From: Gottfriedia sp002574545
GTDB taxonomy: Bacteria > Bacillota > Bacilli > Bacillales > Bacillaceae_G
Length of the DNA: 64,000 bases
Assembly (NCBI GenBank): GCA_052180195.1
Contig: CP197469.1
Reading direction: 5' to 3' (one strand)
Of this stretch, positions 17,730 through 25,992 are shown piece by piece (positions within the stretch are counted from its first letter, which is position 1; each line of letters opens with the position of its first letter). The position numbers and the translations under genes are program-made. Under the pieces are notes generated by a model. It did no database searches and was not told the DNA's origin. It saw only the letters and a program-made list of their open reading frames with translations.

Positions 17730-18086
17730 TTAGTATGGATAAGGTCCTATATTACCTGGTGTATTTAATCCTGCATTATTAGGTAAAAAAGCACCAGGAT
17801 TTACAGGAGGGTAAGGTTGTTGATATCCAGGGTATCCACCACCAAACCCACCACCGTACGGAGGAAATGCTGGATATGGTGGGTATGGTCCGTATGGCGG
17901 ATAATAAGGTGGTCTAAACGCTAGTGCGCCTAACGCGAATCCACCTGCTAATCCCGCTAATCCTCCTATTATTGGCAAAAATGGGAAAAAAGGAACAAAG
18001 CGTTGTTCGTTATGATCATAGTAGTAGGATGGAGCATGAGCTTCTCTATAATAATGATCTAAATTAGGGTGATATTGATAATTCAT
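17730..18086 (-). CDS. Small Gly/Pro/Tyr-rich protein, possibly a spore-surface protein
   Basis: 118 aa, ATG preceded by GAGGAGGTT. The N-terminal third is His/Tyr-rich (YHPNLDHYYREAHAPSYYYD), then comes a short hydrophobic Gly/Ala stretch (GGLAGLAGGFALGALAF), then Pro-Pro-Tyr and Gly-Gly repeats (PPYYPPYGPYPPYPAFPPYG). Composition of this kind is common in Bacillus spore-coat and exosporium proteins. I do not recognise a family, so the spore link is only an inference from composition. Confidence 0.7.
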   Translation of the reverse strand: MNYQYHPNLDHYYREAHAPSYYYDHNEQRFVPFFPFLPIIGGLAGLAGGFALGALAFRPPYYPPYGPYPPYPAFPPYGGGFGGGYPGYQQPYPPVNPGAFLPNNAGLNTPGNIGPYPY

Positions 18087-18215
18087 GTATTAACCTCCTC
18101 TCTTGTCTTCAATATTAGTGTATGGTTTCATAAAATAATTGAGCAAGTACCCATAAAAATAGGTAACCAACCTAGTGCGTGCAAAAACTATGAGCAATTA
18201 ACATTCATGATTAAT

Positions 18216-19049
18216 TTATTTTTTAGTTTGGCCATTAATTTCGATTGATACGATTTCTGGAGGAGTAAATAGGCGAATTGGTAGTTTAGTTGTTCCAATT
18301 CCGTTTGAAACGACTAAATGACTATTATATTTACTTGATAGTGTGTATACACCTCGGTTGTATTTTTTTGCATATGGAGGCATTATATAGGACTTGTATA
18401 AAGGTAAATAAATTTGTCCCCCATGGCTATGGCCAGAAAGTTGAAGATTTATCGGATAGTTTTTCGTTAAATCAGCAATGTCGGGTTCATGTGCTAGAAC
18501 AACTGTATAACTATTTTTTTGAATGCGTTCTAAAACATTATTATATTGTTTGTTTCCTAACATATAGTCATCGAGACCGATAAATGAAACTTTTTGTTTT
18601 TGAACGAAAAAGGTTTTTTCTTCGTTTTTTAATAATATAAAATTGCTTTCGCTTAATAGTGCTTCATATTGTTCAGTAAAATATCCACCATGATCATGGT
18701 TACCGTATATTGCAAGTTTTCCTATTTTGGGGTTTAGTTCTTTTAAAAGCTGAATAACTTCATACTTGTATGAAAACTTTCTTATATCACTAACTAAATC
18801 CCCAGTAAATAGAATAAAGTCAGGCTTCATATGGTTAATATTATTTACGACTTTTTTAAACCTTATTAAATCTTTTTTATTATTAAAATGAGTATCAGAG
18901 ATTTGTATTAATTTAATAGTAGTATTTAAATTTAGGCGATTGTCTGAAAATGTTAAGTGCTTAGTTCGAATTGAGGTTGGCTCAACATAGACTGAATAAT
19001 AGATTGTACAAATTAATAGTAAAAAAAATGTTATAAGTTTAATTTTCAA
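18216..19049 (-). CDS. ykuE: YkuE-type metallophosphoesterase
   Basis: Calcineurin-like phosphoesterase of about 277 aa. Metal-binding motifs in order: QISDTHFNN, FTGDLVSD, IYGNHDHGG, LAHEPD and LSGHSHGGQ. B. subtilis YkuE is a Tat-exported wall protein. Here the N terminus (KIKLITFFLLLICTIYYSVY) is a hydrophobic anchor without a twin Arg, so Tat export looks lost or replaced by membrane anchoring. I chose TTG 19049 behind a G-rich SD (19058-19054); a longer frame from TTG 19124 has no SD but would also lack RR. Confidence 0.85.
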   Translation of the reverse strand: MKIKLITFFLLLICTIYYSVYVEPTSIRTKHLTFSDNRLNLNTTIKLIQISDTHFNNKKDLIRFKKVVNNINHMKPDFILFTGDLVSDIRKFSYKYEVIQLLKELNPKIGKLAIYGNHDHGGYFTEQYEALLSESNFILLKNEEKTFFVQKQKVSFIGLDDYMLGNKQYNNVLERIQKNSYTVVLAHEPDIADLTKNYPINLQLSGHSHGGQIYLPLYKSYIMPPYAKKYNRGVYTLSSKYNSHLVVSNGIGTTKLPIRLFTPPEIVSIEINGQTKK

Positions 19050-19171
19050 TTGTCCCCCGACCTTTTTATAGAAATAAATACTGCATACTATATTAAATAG
19101 ATTAATTGTTAAAAATATTCTCAAAATAATAAAATGTTGCTAAACTATAGAGTACAAAAGGAGTGAAACGA

Positions 19172-19936
19172 GTGAAGGATAAGGTTGTGATCATTACTGG
19201 TGGCTCTAGTGGTTTGGGGAAAGCAATAGCAATGCGTTTTGCAAAGGAAGGTGCAAAAGTAGTTATTGTCGGAAGAGATTTAGAAAAATTAAATAATGCA
19301 AAAGAAGAAATTGAACAAAGTGATGGTCAAGTATTATCAATCGCTATGGATGTTCGGAATCCTGAATTAATTAAAAATATGGTAAATGAAGTTGATCAAA
19401 CATTTGGAACAATAGACTTCTTAGTAAATAATACAGCTAGTAATTTTATTTGTGCTGCAGAGGATTTGTCTGTAAACGGGTGGAACACGGTTATTAATAG
19501 CGTTTTAAATGGAACATTTTATTGTAGTTCTGAAGTTGGACGGTATATGATACAACATAAAATTAAAGGAGCGATTACAAATATAATTGCTACATATGCT
19601 TGGGATGCGGGTCCTGGCGTTATTCACTCTGCTTCAGCTAAAGCGGGTGTTCTTGCTATGACAAGAACATTAGCTGTTGAGTGGGGAAGGAAATATGGAA
19701 TTAGAGTGAATGCAATCGCTTCTGGACCGATTGAACGTACAGACGGTGCAGCAAAATTATGGCTTTCTGATGAATTAGAAAACCGCACAATACAAAGTGT
19801 ACCACTAGGCAGACTAGGTACTCCTGAAGAAATAGCAGGACTTTGTGCATATATATTTTCAAATGAGGCTGGTTATATTAATGGTTCTTGTTTTACAATG
19901 GATGGAGGACAGTCCTTACATCAATACCCATTTTAG
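19172..19936 (+). CDS. fadH: Probable 2,4-dienoyl-CoA reductase (SDR family)
   Basis: Short-chain dehydrogenase that helps beta-oxidation of unsaturated fatty acids. It is 254 aa, the length of B. subtilis FadH (YkuF). Seen: TGGSSGLGKAIA near residue 10 (NADP binding), NNTASNF near 88, and SASAKAGVLAMTRTLAVEWG with the catalytic Lys. The usual Tyr of the YxxxK pair is replaced (HSASAKAG), as in dienoyl-CoA reductases. GTG 19172 has AAAGGAG 8 bases upstream; GTG 19163 lies inside that SD. ykuI follows 13 bases after the stop. Confidence 0.88.
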   Translation: MKDKVVIITGGSSGLGKAIAMRFAKEGAKVVIVGRDLEKLNNAKEEIEQSDGQVLSIAMDVRNPELIKNMVNEVDQTFGTIDFLVNNTASNFICAAEDLSVNGWNTVINSVLNGTFYCSSEVGRYMIQHKIKGAITNIIATYAWDAGPGVIHSASAKAGVLAMTRTLAVEWGRKYGIRVNAIASGPIERTDGAAKLWLSDELENRTIQSVPLGRLGTPEEIAGLCAYIFSNEAGYINGSCFTMDGGQSLHQYPF

Positions 19937-19949
19937 AAGGAGGTTCAAA

Positions 19950-21164
19950 ATGGATCCTTTAGACGTAATAAGCAACTTAGATAAAGTCGTACCATATTTT
20001 CAACCAATATATGGAGCTGATACACAAAAATGTGTAGGAGTAGAGGTTGTTGGTCGACTTAAACTTGAAAACTTACATAGCCTTGAATTCTTCTTTGCAA
20101 ATGATTTGGTGCCAGATGACTATTTATTAGAGGTTGACAATCATATATTAATTCAAGCTCTCGATGAAGTTGTACAATCTAAATTTGAGGGTGGCATTTT
20201 TATTAATCGTCACCCATCAGCGCTACTTTCAGATGACCCAGAAAATCTATTATCGATTTTACAGTCATATGAAGAAAAGGGCATACAACTAAATAAAACC
20301 GTCATTATTCTTCAACATCAACTTTTTTATGGTTTTGAGAAAGAATTAAAAAATTTAATTACATATTATCAAACATATGGAATTAAATTCGCAATTAATA
20401 GCGTAAATGAGAAGTTAATTAACTTAGAAAAACTTCGATTTTTGTCCCCTGATATCATTAAAATCGATTTTAAAATGGTTCAACAACTTCATACTTCATC
20501 ATTTCAAGATTTACTAAATTCGGTCATTTATGTGGCAAGAAAAGTAGGGGCATCGATGTACTATGATGGCATAATTGATTCTATTCAATTAAGAAATGCA
20601 TGGAAGAATGGTGGAAGATTCTATCAAGGCGCATACTTATTTACACCACAACCATCAATAAGTCAGTTAAATCATGAATGTGAGCCATTAAAGAATGATA
20701 TTTTAAAATATATTCGAGGCGAAAAGAACAAATTAATTGCGCTAAGAGATATAACTAATTTAATCCAATTAAAAGTCGAAACGGCAATTAATAAATTTAA
20801 ATTAGAAGAAGATTTAAATTCATTTTTAACTAATCTATCAAGTGAATTAAATTCATTTTGTTTTAGGATGTATATTTGTGATGAAGATGGTTTTCAGCAA
20901 TCAGCTAACTTGTTTAAAGTTAATGGTGAACAGTGGGAACTTCAAGAAAAGTATAAAAGTAGAAACTGGAGCTGGAGGCCATATTTTTTAGAAACAGTTT
21001 TGAAAATGCAATCAAATGATCAAGGACAATTATCAGATATGTACAGAGATATTGAAACCGGTGAAAAGATTCGGACATTTTCTTATCCAATGAATAATGG
21101 AAGTTATTTATATATTGACTTAAGCTATGAATTTTTATTTAAGCATAATGAATTACTTTTTTAA
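19950..21164 (+). CDS. ykuI: YkuI-like EAL-domain protein
   Basis: 404 aa, ATG behind AGAAGGAGG. The N-terminal EAL-fold domain covers about residues 15-255 (YFQPIYGADTQKCVGVEVVGR, then DIIKIDFKMV near 168 and GGRFYQGAYLF near 220). The EAL signature itself is altered to EVVGR, as in B. subtilis YkuI, which binds c-di-GMP but shows no clear hydrolysis. The C-terminal third is a PAS-like domain (VNGEQWELQEKYKSRNWSWR). It is probably a c-di-GMP effector. It lies in an apparent operon with fadH. Confidence 0.88.
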   Translation: MDPLDVISNLDKVVPYFQPIYGADTQKCVGVEVVGRLKLENLHSLEFFFANDLVPDDYLLEVDNHILIQALDEVVQSKFEGGIFINRHPSALLSDDPENLLSILQSYEEKGIQLNKTVIILQHQLFYGFEKELKNLITYYQTYGIKFAINSVNEKLINLEKLRFLSPDIIKIDFKMVQQLHTSSFQDLLNSVIYVARKVGASMYYDGIIDSIQLRNAWKNGGRFYQGAYLFTPQPSISQLNHECEPLKNDILKYIRGEKNKLIALRDITNLIQLKVETAINKFKLEEDLNSFLTNLSSELNSFCFRMYICDEDGFQQSANLFKVNGEQWELQEKYKSRNWSWRPYFLETVLKMQSNDQGQLSDMYRDIETGEKIRTFSYPMNNGSYLYIDLSYEFLFKHNELLF

Positions 21165-21365
21165 TGACTCGCTTATAAGATTTAATGAGAAAATGACTGT
21201 CTCCTAAAAAATGACAGTCATTTTCTTTTTTTTAAATTGTCAATTAAATAAGTAATTAAGTTACTATAGGATCCGACTTTTCCATAAAGGGAAAAGCCTA
21301 AGTCTGCTTGTCACGTTCGTTACATTTGGGTCTTGGTCTTAAGGCATCTTCTATCGTTAATAATG
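21165..21365 (+). terminator. Terminator of fadH-ykuI and adjacent stretch
   Basis: GAAAATGACTGTC (21189-21201) pairs perfectly with GACAGTCATTTTC (21213-21225), followed by nine T. Further on, CTTTTCC / GGAAAAG (21277-21296) forms a small hairpin without a T-run; I do not recognise 21255-21360. Confidence 0.88.
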
Positions 21366-22097
21366 TTATTTAAAACATGAAAAGATAAGTACGATCGGTA
21401 TTCTTTGTCTTCTTATAAACTCTTCTTCACTTTTAAAATGTAGTTGTTTTGGCGTACCTTCATGTAATTGATCGATACGGAATCCCGTATTCCTTAAAAG
21501 ATTAAAATATTGTTCAATTGTGCGATGGTATTTGACGACTACTTTATTCATCCATGGTTCTTTTCTTTCGCCTGTTAAAAAGTAATCGTCTACAATCCAA
21601 CTTTCTCGTCGGTCGCCTGAACGTTTACTTAAAAAGGAAGCTGTAGTTAGAGGATGTTGCACACTAAATAGAAACTGGCCGTTTTCTTTTAAGCTGTTAT
21701 ATATTTTTTGAAACAAAAGCTCAATGTTTGAAATATAGTGCAGTACAAATCTAGAAGTGACAAGTTCAAATGAATTCGTAGGAAAATCATAATCCTCAAT
21801 AGAAATATGCTCAACAGTACCTACTGTATCCTTTAAATTAGTCAAGGCTGACTTAACCATTTGCTCAGATCCTTCTATCCCTGTATAGGTTTTAGCTCCA
21901 AGTAATAGAAGTTCCTTCCCAAATGTTGCGTCTCCACAACCTAAATCTAATATCTTTTTCCGTTTGACATTCCCAATTAATTCATTGATAATTGGTCCTT
22001 CGATGGCATTGTTAGGACTATCTTCTCTATTCTTTCGTTGAATAAATTCTGAAAAAAAATCATCTTGATTGTAAACCGTTGAACCGCGATACTCCAT
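21366..22097 (-). CDS. Class I SAM-dependent methyltransferase
   Basis: 243 aa soluble protein. SAM-binding motif I is ILDLGCGDATFGKELL near residue 53, motif II TYTGIEGSEQM near 75, and the post-II region FELVTSRFVLHYIS near 118. The C-terminal part has YHRTIEQYFNLLRNTGFRI, as in UbiE/small-molecule methyltransferases. The substrate is unknown. It is a single gene with ATG preceded by AGGAGTG. No partner gene is evident. Confidence 0.85.
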   Translation of the reverse strand: MEYRGSTVYNQDDFFSEFIQRKNREDSPNNAIEGPIINELIGNVKRKKILDLGCGDATFGKELLLLGAKTYTGIEGSEQMVKSALTNLKDTVGTVEHISIEDYDFPTNSFELVTSRFVLHYISNIELLFQKIYNSLKENGQFLFSVQHPLTTASFLSKRSGDRRESWIVDDYFLTGERKEPWMNKVVVKYHRTIEQYFNLLRNTGFRIDQLHEGTPKQLHFKSEEEFIRRQRIPIVLIFSCFK

Positions 22098-22394
22098 ACA
22101 AACACTCCTTAATCGTTCAAAAGTTTTTTAAAAAAATTGAAAAGCAGGCACAAATTATCTTACTTTAACATTAATTCAGATCTAGATGAAGAGAGAAATT
22201 ACCCATATAAAAAAATTCGAACATAGCCTTTTCTAAATCAAAAATCGACGAATTCATATATAAAAGCTTATTTTACTTAAAAGTAGTGTTTTACTCTGTC
22301 AAGTAATGTAAAAAAGATAAGAACGATTCGTGTAGTATTGTTCAATATAATAATGATACGATTAGAAAAAGTTTTAGCCCAAGGAGGATTAAGA
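22098..22394. other. Intergenic stretch, mostly unassigned
   Basis: About 300 bases between the divergent methyltransferase gene and a 25-codon reading frame. TATAAT occurs at 22346-22351, but I see no good -35. No stable hairpin or known motif stands out. Confidence 0.5.
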
Positions 22395-22472
22395 TTGAGA
22401 GGACTTATTTCGAAAGTTCTTTTTGCATCGTCCGTCATGTTTTTTGTTTTTCATTTTATAGGAGTTGGGTAA
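22395..22472 (+). CDS. Possible 25-residue hydrophobic micro-protein
   Basis: TTG start with a perfect SD AAGGAGG (22381-22387) 7 bases upstream. The product has a basic N terminus (MRGLISK) followed by one hydrophobic segment (VLFASSVMFFVFHFIGVG) that would span the membrane. A strong terminator lies about 65 bases downstream, so a short transcription unit is plausible. It lacks the charged tail of type I toxins. I do not recognise a family; the ribosome binding site is the best evidence. Confidence 0.5.
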   Translation: MRGLISKVLFASSVMFFVFHFIGVG

Positions 22473-22533
22473 TTGGGAACTATTTTATGACAAGCCTTTG
22501 AAACGATCTTAAAAACATTGCAGTATAGATTGA

Positions 22534-22580
22534 TAAAAACCCCCTAAATGAATGGAAACAGTTCATTTAGGGGGTTTTAT
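22534..22580. terminator. Strong bidirectional terminator
   Basis: AAACCCCCTAAATGAA pairs with TTCATTTAGGGGGTTT, flanked by A and T runs. It serves both the 25-codon frame and the leftward glutaredoxin gene. Confidence 0.9.
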
Positions 22581-22598
22581 TTTAATATGGATAATGGA

Positions 22599-22832
22599 TT
22601 AACATTTTTGTAATGCAGCTTGAATTTGCTCCATCTGAACGCCTCTGATGATCTCATCATCAATGATTAAAGTTGGAGTTGAGTATGAATCTAATTCAAA
22701 CATCATTCTCTTTTTAGCAGTTTCATCTTTTGAAACGTTATATTCAATATAAGAAACATTCATTTCTTTAAGATAATTTTTCAAAAATTCACAAGGAGGG
22801 CATCCATTTTGTGTAAATAATTCAATTTTCAT
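22599..22832 (-). CDS. Glutaredoxin-like redox protein
   Basis: 77 aa thioredoxin-fold protein of the glutaredoxin/NrdH type. Residues 1-15 hold the redox site (LFTQNGCPPCEFLK, a CPPC motif), residues 52-56 the cis-Pro (YSTPTLI), and the C terminus GVQMEQIQAAL. It could reduce disulfides, but its partner is unknown because neither ribonucleotide reductase nor peroxiredoxin genes are adjacent. ATG behind AAAGGATG. Confidence 0.85.
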   Translation of the reverse strand: MKIELFTQNGCPPCEFLKNYLKEMNVSYIEYNVSKDETAKKRMMFELDSYSTPTLIIDDEIIRGVQMEQIQAALQKC

Positions 22833-23081
22833 AAAACGTCATCCTTTTTCATTTTTTCTTAACGCATTGTATAAAACTATTATGACATAGAAAAATATAG
22901 GATATAAAGAAATTTGTTTTTTAGTTGAAACGACTATTTTTCTTGAATTTATATTGAAATACAAGTATTCTTATTAATGGACACTTACATAGCAGAAATC
23001 TATCAGAAGTTTTTGGATAGAAATTGTAAGAAAGTAAAACCTATATTTAGGGAATGACACATGGTAGAAAGGAGTTCTAAT

Positions 23082-23318
23082 ATGTCTTTATTATTAGGAA
23101 TTTTAGAACGCTTAGAAAGTTTAAAACAACAAGCTACGAACGGTGAGGTTGCTCAAAGATATTTTGAAGTTAACGGCGAAAGAAAGTGTAGCGTTAAGTA
23201 TTCTGAGAAAAATGAAACATTTGAATTAGAAGTTTTTCAACAAGGTGAAAAACCACAAACGTTCCCATTCGACAATATCGATATGGTAGCAATTGAAATA
23301 TACGAAATTATTTCATAA
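23082..23318 (+). CDS. ykuJ: YkuJ-family protein
   Basis: 78 aa, ATG 23082 with GAAAGGAG upstream; an in-frame ATG at 23061 lies before that SD and is unlikely. A small alpha/beta cytoplasmic protein (QRYFEVNGERKCSVKY, then FPFDNIDMVAIEIYEII) matching the Bacillus YkuJ family. Its function is unknown to me. The order ykuJ-ykuK-abbA agrees with B. subtilis. A terminator follows directly. Confidence 0.85.
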   Translation: MSLLLGILERLESLKQQATNGEVAQRYFEVNGERKCSVKYSEKNETFELEVFQQGEKPQTFPFDNIDMVAIEIYEIIS

Positions 23319-23324
23319 GAAAAG

Positions 23325-23354
23325 AAAAAACAAGCTTAGCTTGTTTTTTTTTTT
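23325..23354 (+). terminator. Terminator after ykuJ
   Basis: AAAAAACAAGCT and AGCTTGTTTTTT form a perfect stem around one T, followed by a long T-run. Confidence 0.88.
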
Positions 23355-23445
23355 AATATTTTATTACAAAATTGTTAGGTCGTGCTAATCCCAAATCATA
23401 ATGAATACATTATTATGTATTGTTATGAAAAGGGAGGTCATATAC

Positions 23446-23964
23446 GTGAATAAAGATCAGTATCGATTTTACAATGTGAGTGAAAGAAATATGAGTTTTG
23501 ATCATGTAGTTGATCGGCTTTATCAATTTGTAAAAAGTGATCCTAATAAAAAATATCGACTTTCCATTGGGACAGATTCTCAGGTGCATAGTAATGGAAC
23601 TAAGTTTATTACAGCACTTCATTTGCATAGGGTAGGTAATGGAGCTTGGGGATGTTTACATACTTGTTGGCATCACAAGAAAATCCGAAATTTAAAAGAG
23701 AAAATATTTCTAGAAACTATGTATAGTCAAGAAATAGCTTTTTTATTATCTCCTTTTCATTTAGAGAAAATTTTTAGTCCGCTTCATGAAAATGCTAATT
23801 CAAATAATTTTAGTTTTGAAATCCATCTAGATATTGGTACGGTAGGGCTAACGAAAGAGTTTATTCAAGAAATGACATCTAAAGTAAGTGCAATGGGCAT
23901 TATTCCTAAGATAAAACCTGATTCTTATACAGCATTTAGTTATGCAAATAAATTTACTAAATAA
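23446..23964 (+). CDS. ykuK: YkuK-family protein, RNase H-like fold
   Basis: 172 aa, the length of B. subtilis YkuK, from GTG 23446 behind AAAGGGAGGT; the longer frame from 23401 precedes that SD. The DUF458/YkuK family is thought to have an RNase H-like fold. Seen: SIGTDSQVHSNG near 45 with a likely metal Asp, a mid-region LETMYSQEIAFLL, and HLDIGTVGLT near 128 with another Asp. Nuclease activity is unproven. abbA follows 53 bases later. Confidence 0.83.
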   Translation: MNKDQYRFYNVSERNMSFDHVVDRLYQFVKSDPNKKYRLSIGTDSQVHSNGTKFITALHLHRVGNGAWGCLHTCWHHKKIRNLKEKIFLETMYSQEIAFLLSPFHLEKIFSPLHENANSNNFSFEIHLDIGTVGLTKEFIQEMTSKVSAMGIIPKIKPDSYTAFSYANKFTK

Positions 23965-24017
23965 GAAGTTTAAACTAAATAAACATTGATTAAAATGAGA
24001 ATTAGGAGGGATGATGG

Positions 24018-24209
24018 ATGTTAAGTGAACAAAATTTTACAGAAGATGAATTGACTTTATTGGTCGACACTGTGATGAAACAAAATTATGCAATCGAACT
24101 CATTTCATCACAGATAACTGATATCGAAAATGGATTAATGGATGCAGGCGAGGATCAATACGAACGATTAGTACATTTATATCAAAAATTAAGGGATTTA
24201 GGGTTATGA
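24018..24209 (+). CDS. abbA: AbbA-like antirepressor of AbrB
   Basis: 63 aa acidic helical protein. The core FTEDELTLLVDTVMKQNYAI followed by ELISSQITDIE matches what I recall of B. subtilis AbbA (formerly YkzF, 65 aa), which mimics DNA and removes AbrB and Abh from promoters in the transition state. The position between ykuK and ykuL is the same. ATG 24018 has AGGAGGG 7 bases upstream. I see no Spo0A box in the 53 bases after ykuK, so it may be read from an upstream promoter. Confidence 0.82.
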   Translation: MLSEQNFTEDELTLLVDTVMKQNYAIELISSQITDIENGLMDAGEDQYERLVHLYQKLRDLGL

Positions 24210-24223
24210 TGACACATATAGAT

Positions 24224-24265
24224 GAACGTTTAGATAATTAATTAGTTATCTAAACGTTTTTTTGT
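24224..24265 (+). terminator. Terminator after abbA
   Basis: AACGTTTAGATAA pairs with TTATCTAAACGTT (24246-24258), followed by TTTTTGTTTTT. Confidence 0.88.
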
Positions 24266-24299
24266 TTTTATAAATCGTCATCGTTAAAAAATTGTAAAT

Positions 24300-24400
24300 T
24301 AAGTTAAATTGGAAAGGGGTTACAAATCTGATAATATAGGAATTAAGGACGTAATCCTTAATCCGAATAAAATAATGTATAGGATTTTTTCTATACAAAT
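24300..24400. promoter_or_regulatory. Two perfect inverted repeats upstream of ykuL
   Basis: ATTAAGGA (24342-24349) and TCCTTAAT (24355-24362), 5-nt spacer; then TGTATAG (24376-24382) and CTATACA (24391-24397), 8-nt spacer. They lie 105-160 bases before the ykuL start, after the abbA terminator. They could be operators or leader hairpins; no T-run follows the first. Confidence 0.45.
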
Positions 24401-24501
24401 GATAAGCAAAGTTGTATGGATATTAATTATTAATGTTTTTTATAAATAGATGATTTCTACCATTTTTAAAACTTTTGCTTTTCTATTGGGGGACGATATT
24501 T

Positions 24502-24948
24502 TTGATTAGTATTGATGGTTCACAATTTTTTGAACATAAAGTAGAAGAAGTTATCATTTCAAGTGAAAAGGTAGCTCATGTACAAATTGGTAATAGTTTA
24601 GAGCATGCATTATTAGTGCTTACAAAATCTGGATATTCTTCAATCCCAGTGTTAAATCCTAAGTTTCAGTTACTTGGTTTAATAAGTACATCCATGATTT
24701 TAGACGGAATACTTGGATTAGAACGAATCGAATTTGAACGATTAAGTAATATGAAAGTAGAAGAGGTAATGTGTACTGCAATCCCATTATTAAAAACGAC
24801 TGATACGCTCGCTAAAGGACTTGAATCTGTAGTTGATCATCCATTTGTATGTGTAGTTGATGCGAATAATACGTTTGAAGGTATATTAACCCGTAGATCG
24901 ATTTTAAAACAATTGAATAAAAACGTAAGAAGATATAATAAGCAATAA
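24502..24948 (+). CDS. ykuL: CBS-domain protein YkuL
   Basis: 148 aa, TTG 24502 with TGGGGGA 8 bases upstream; the frame opens at 24475 but without an SD. Two CBS repeats (about 10-65 and 75-140; SGYSSIPVLNPKFQLLGLIS and HPFVCVVDANNTFEGILTRR) form a ligand-binding module. In other Firmicutes, stand-alone CBS proteins bind adenine nucleotides, including c-di-AMP; that role is not shown here. It ends at a strong terminator before ccpC. Confidence 0.85.
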   Translation: MISIDGSQFFEHKVEEVIISSEKVAHVQIGNSLEHALLVLTKSGYSSIPVLNPKFQLLGLISTSMILDGILGLERIEFERLSNMKVEEVMCTAIPLLKTTDTLAKGLESVVDHPFVCVVDANNTFEGILTRRSILKQLNKNVRRYNKQ

Positions 24949-24955
24949 CGGCTAA

Positions 24956-24992
24956 GAAAAGTAAGTCACTATTTTATTGACTTACTTTTTTA
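24956..24992 (+). terminator. Terminator after ykuL
   Basis: AAAAGTAAGTCA (24957-24968) pairs with TGACTTACTTTT, with six T in a row. Confidence 0.85.
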
Positions 24993-25040
24993 CTAATAGT
25001 TAATCCAGTTTATCTGTATGTAGAAAGACGGGGGGATTAT

Positions 25041-25907
25041 GTGCAAATCGATGATATCCGTTTAATCATTACTTTGTCTGAAGAGAGAAATATGAGGAAG
25101 GCAGCAGAGCGGTTATTTGTTTCTCAACCAGCTTTAAGTCAAAGGCTACAAAATTTAGAGAAGCAAGTTGATAGTGAATTGTTTATTCGTTCTCAAAAAG
25201 GATTGATTATTACTGCTTCAGGGGAAATCATATTAAATTACGCGAGAAAGATGGAAGAAACCTATCAAGCAATGTTAGAGCAGTTACAAATTTTAAAATC
25301 TGATATTTCGGGTACTTTAAAGATTGCCGTTTCATCTGTTGTTGCGCAATACTGGTTACCACCGGTTTTAAAGAAATTTGTTTCAAGCTATCCAGAAGTA
25401 CAAGTTTCACTATTTACCGGTTGGAGTAGTGAAATCACAAATCGCTTATATGAAAATGAAGTTCATCTAGCAATTGTCCGAGGAAACCAAAATTGGTTTG
25501 GGGAAAAGGAATTGCTTTTTTCTGATGAATTATTATTAGTTGATACAAAAAAAAATAGTCTTGATGAATATAAAAAGATACAAAGACCATTTATTCAGTT
25601 TAAAAGTAATTCAAATTATTATCAGCTGATCCAGTCTTGGTGGTACGAGCATTTTAATTCATTACCAAAACACGAAATTGTAGTCGATCAAATAGAAACA
25701 TGTAAACAATTTGTATTGAATGGTTTAGGTTTTGCAATCTTACCTTCCTCTGTCTTACATGATGTAAGTGATGAAAATATAATAAAAACACCTTTAATGA
25801 CAAAAGAACAATCAGGTTTATTTCGCGATACATACTTACTTTATAATCGAGATGCGATGAAATTGAAACAAGTAGAAGGATTCATCGAGTCAATTCGAAA
25901 AAAATAA
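25041..25907 (+). CDS. ccpC: LysR-family regulator, CcpC
   Basis: 288 aa, GTG behind GGGGGGAT. The N-terminal winged helix (MRKAAERLFVSQPALSQRLQ, then SELFIRSQKGL) is followed by a LysR substrate-binding domain (TLKIAVSSVVAQYWLPPVLK, WSSEITNRLYENEVHLAIVR). In B. subtilis and Listeria CcpC represses citB and citZ and responds to citrate. The assignment rests on position between ykuL and dapH and overall similarity; no other LysR gene occurs in the window. Confidence 0.83.
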   Translation: MQIDDIRLIITLSEERNMRKAAERLFVSQPALSQRLQNLEKQVDSELFIRSQKGLIITASGEIILNYARKMEETYQAMLEQLQILKSDISGTLKIAVSSVVAQYWLPPVLKKFVSSYPEVQVSLFTGWSSEITNRLYENEVHLAIVRGNQNWFGEKELLFSDELLLVDTKKNSLDEYKKIQRPFIQFKSNSNYYQLIQSWWYEHFNSLPKHEIVVDQIETCKQFVLNGLGFAILPSSVLHDVSDENIIKTPLMTKEQSGLFRDTYLLYNRDAMKLKQVEGFIESIRKK

Positions 25908-25956
25908 TAAGATTAATCGACAAAATGTTGCTAGTTACTTACTAGATTTGATAGAG

Positions 25957-25973
25957 TATTCTTATTAAGAATA
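25957..25973. promoter_or_regulatory. Perfect 17-bp palindrome upstream of dapH
   Basis: TATTCTTA-T-TAAGAATA, an 8-1-8 palindrome ending 19 bases before the dapH ATG and just before its SD GGGGG. It is too short and AT-rich for a terminator; an operator is the likelier reading. The regulator is unknown. Confidence 0.45.
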
Positions 25974-25992
25974 ACAAAGGGGGCAATTCATT

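Noticed and set aside
22395..22472. Type I toxin of a toxin-antitoxin pair
   Set aside because: No charged C-terminal tail and no convergent antisense promoter visible.
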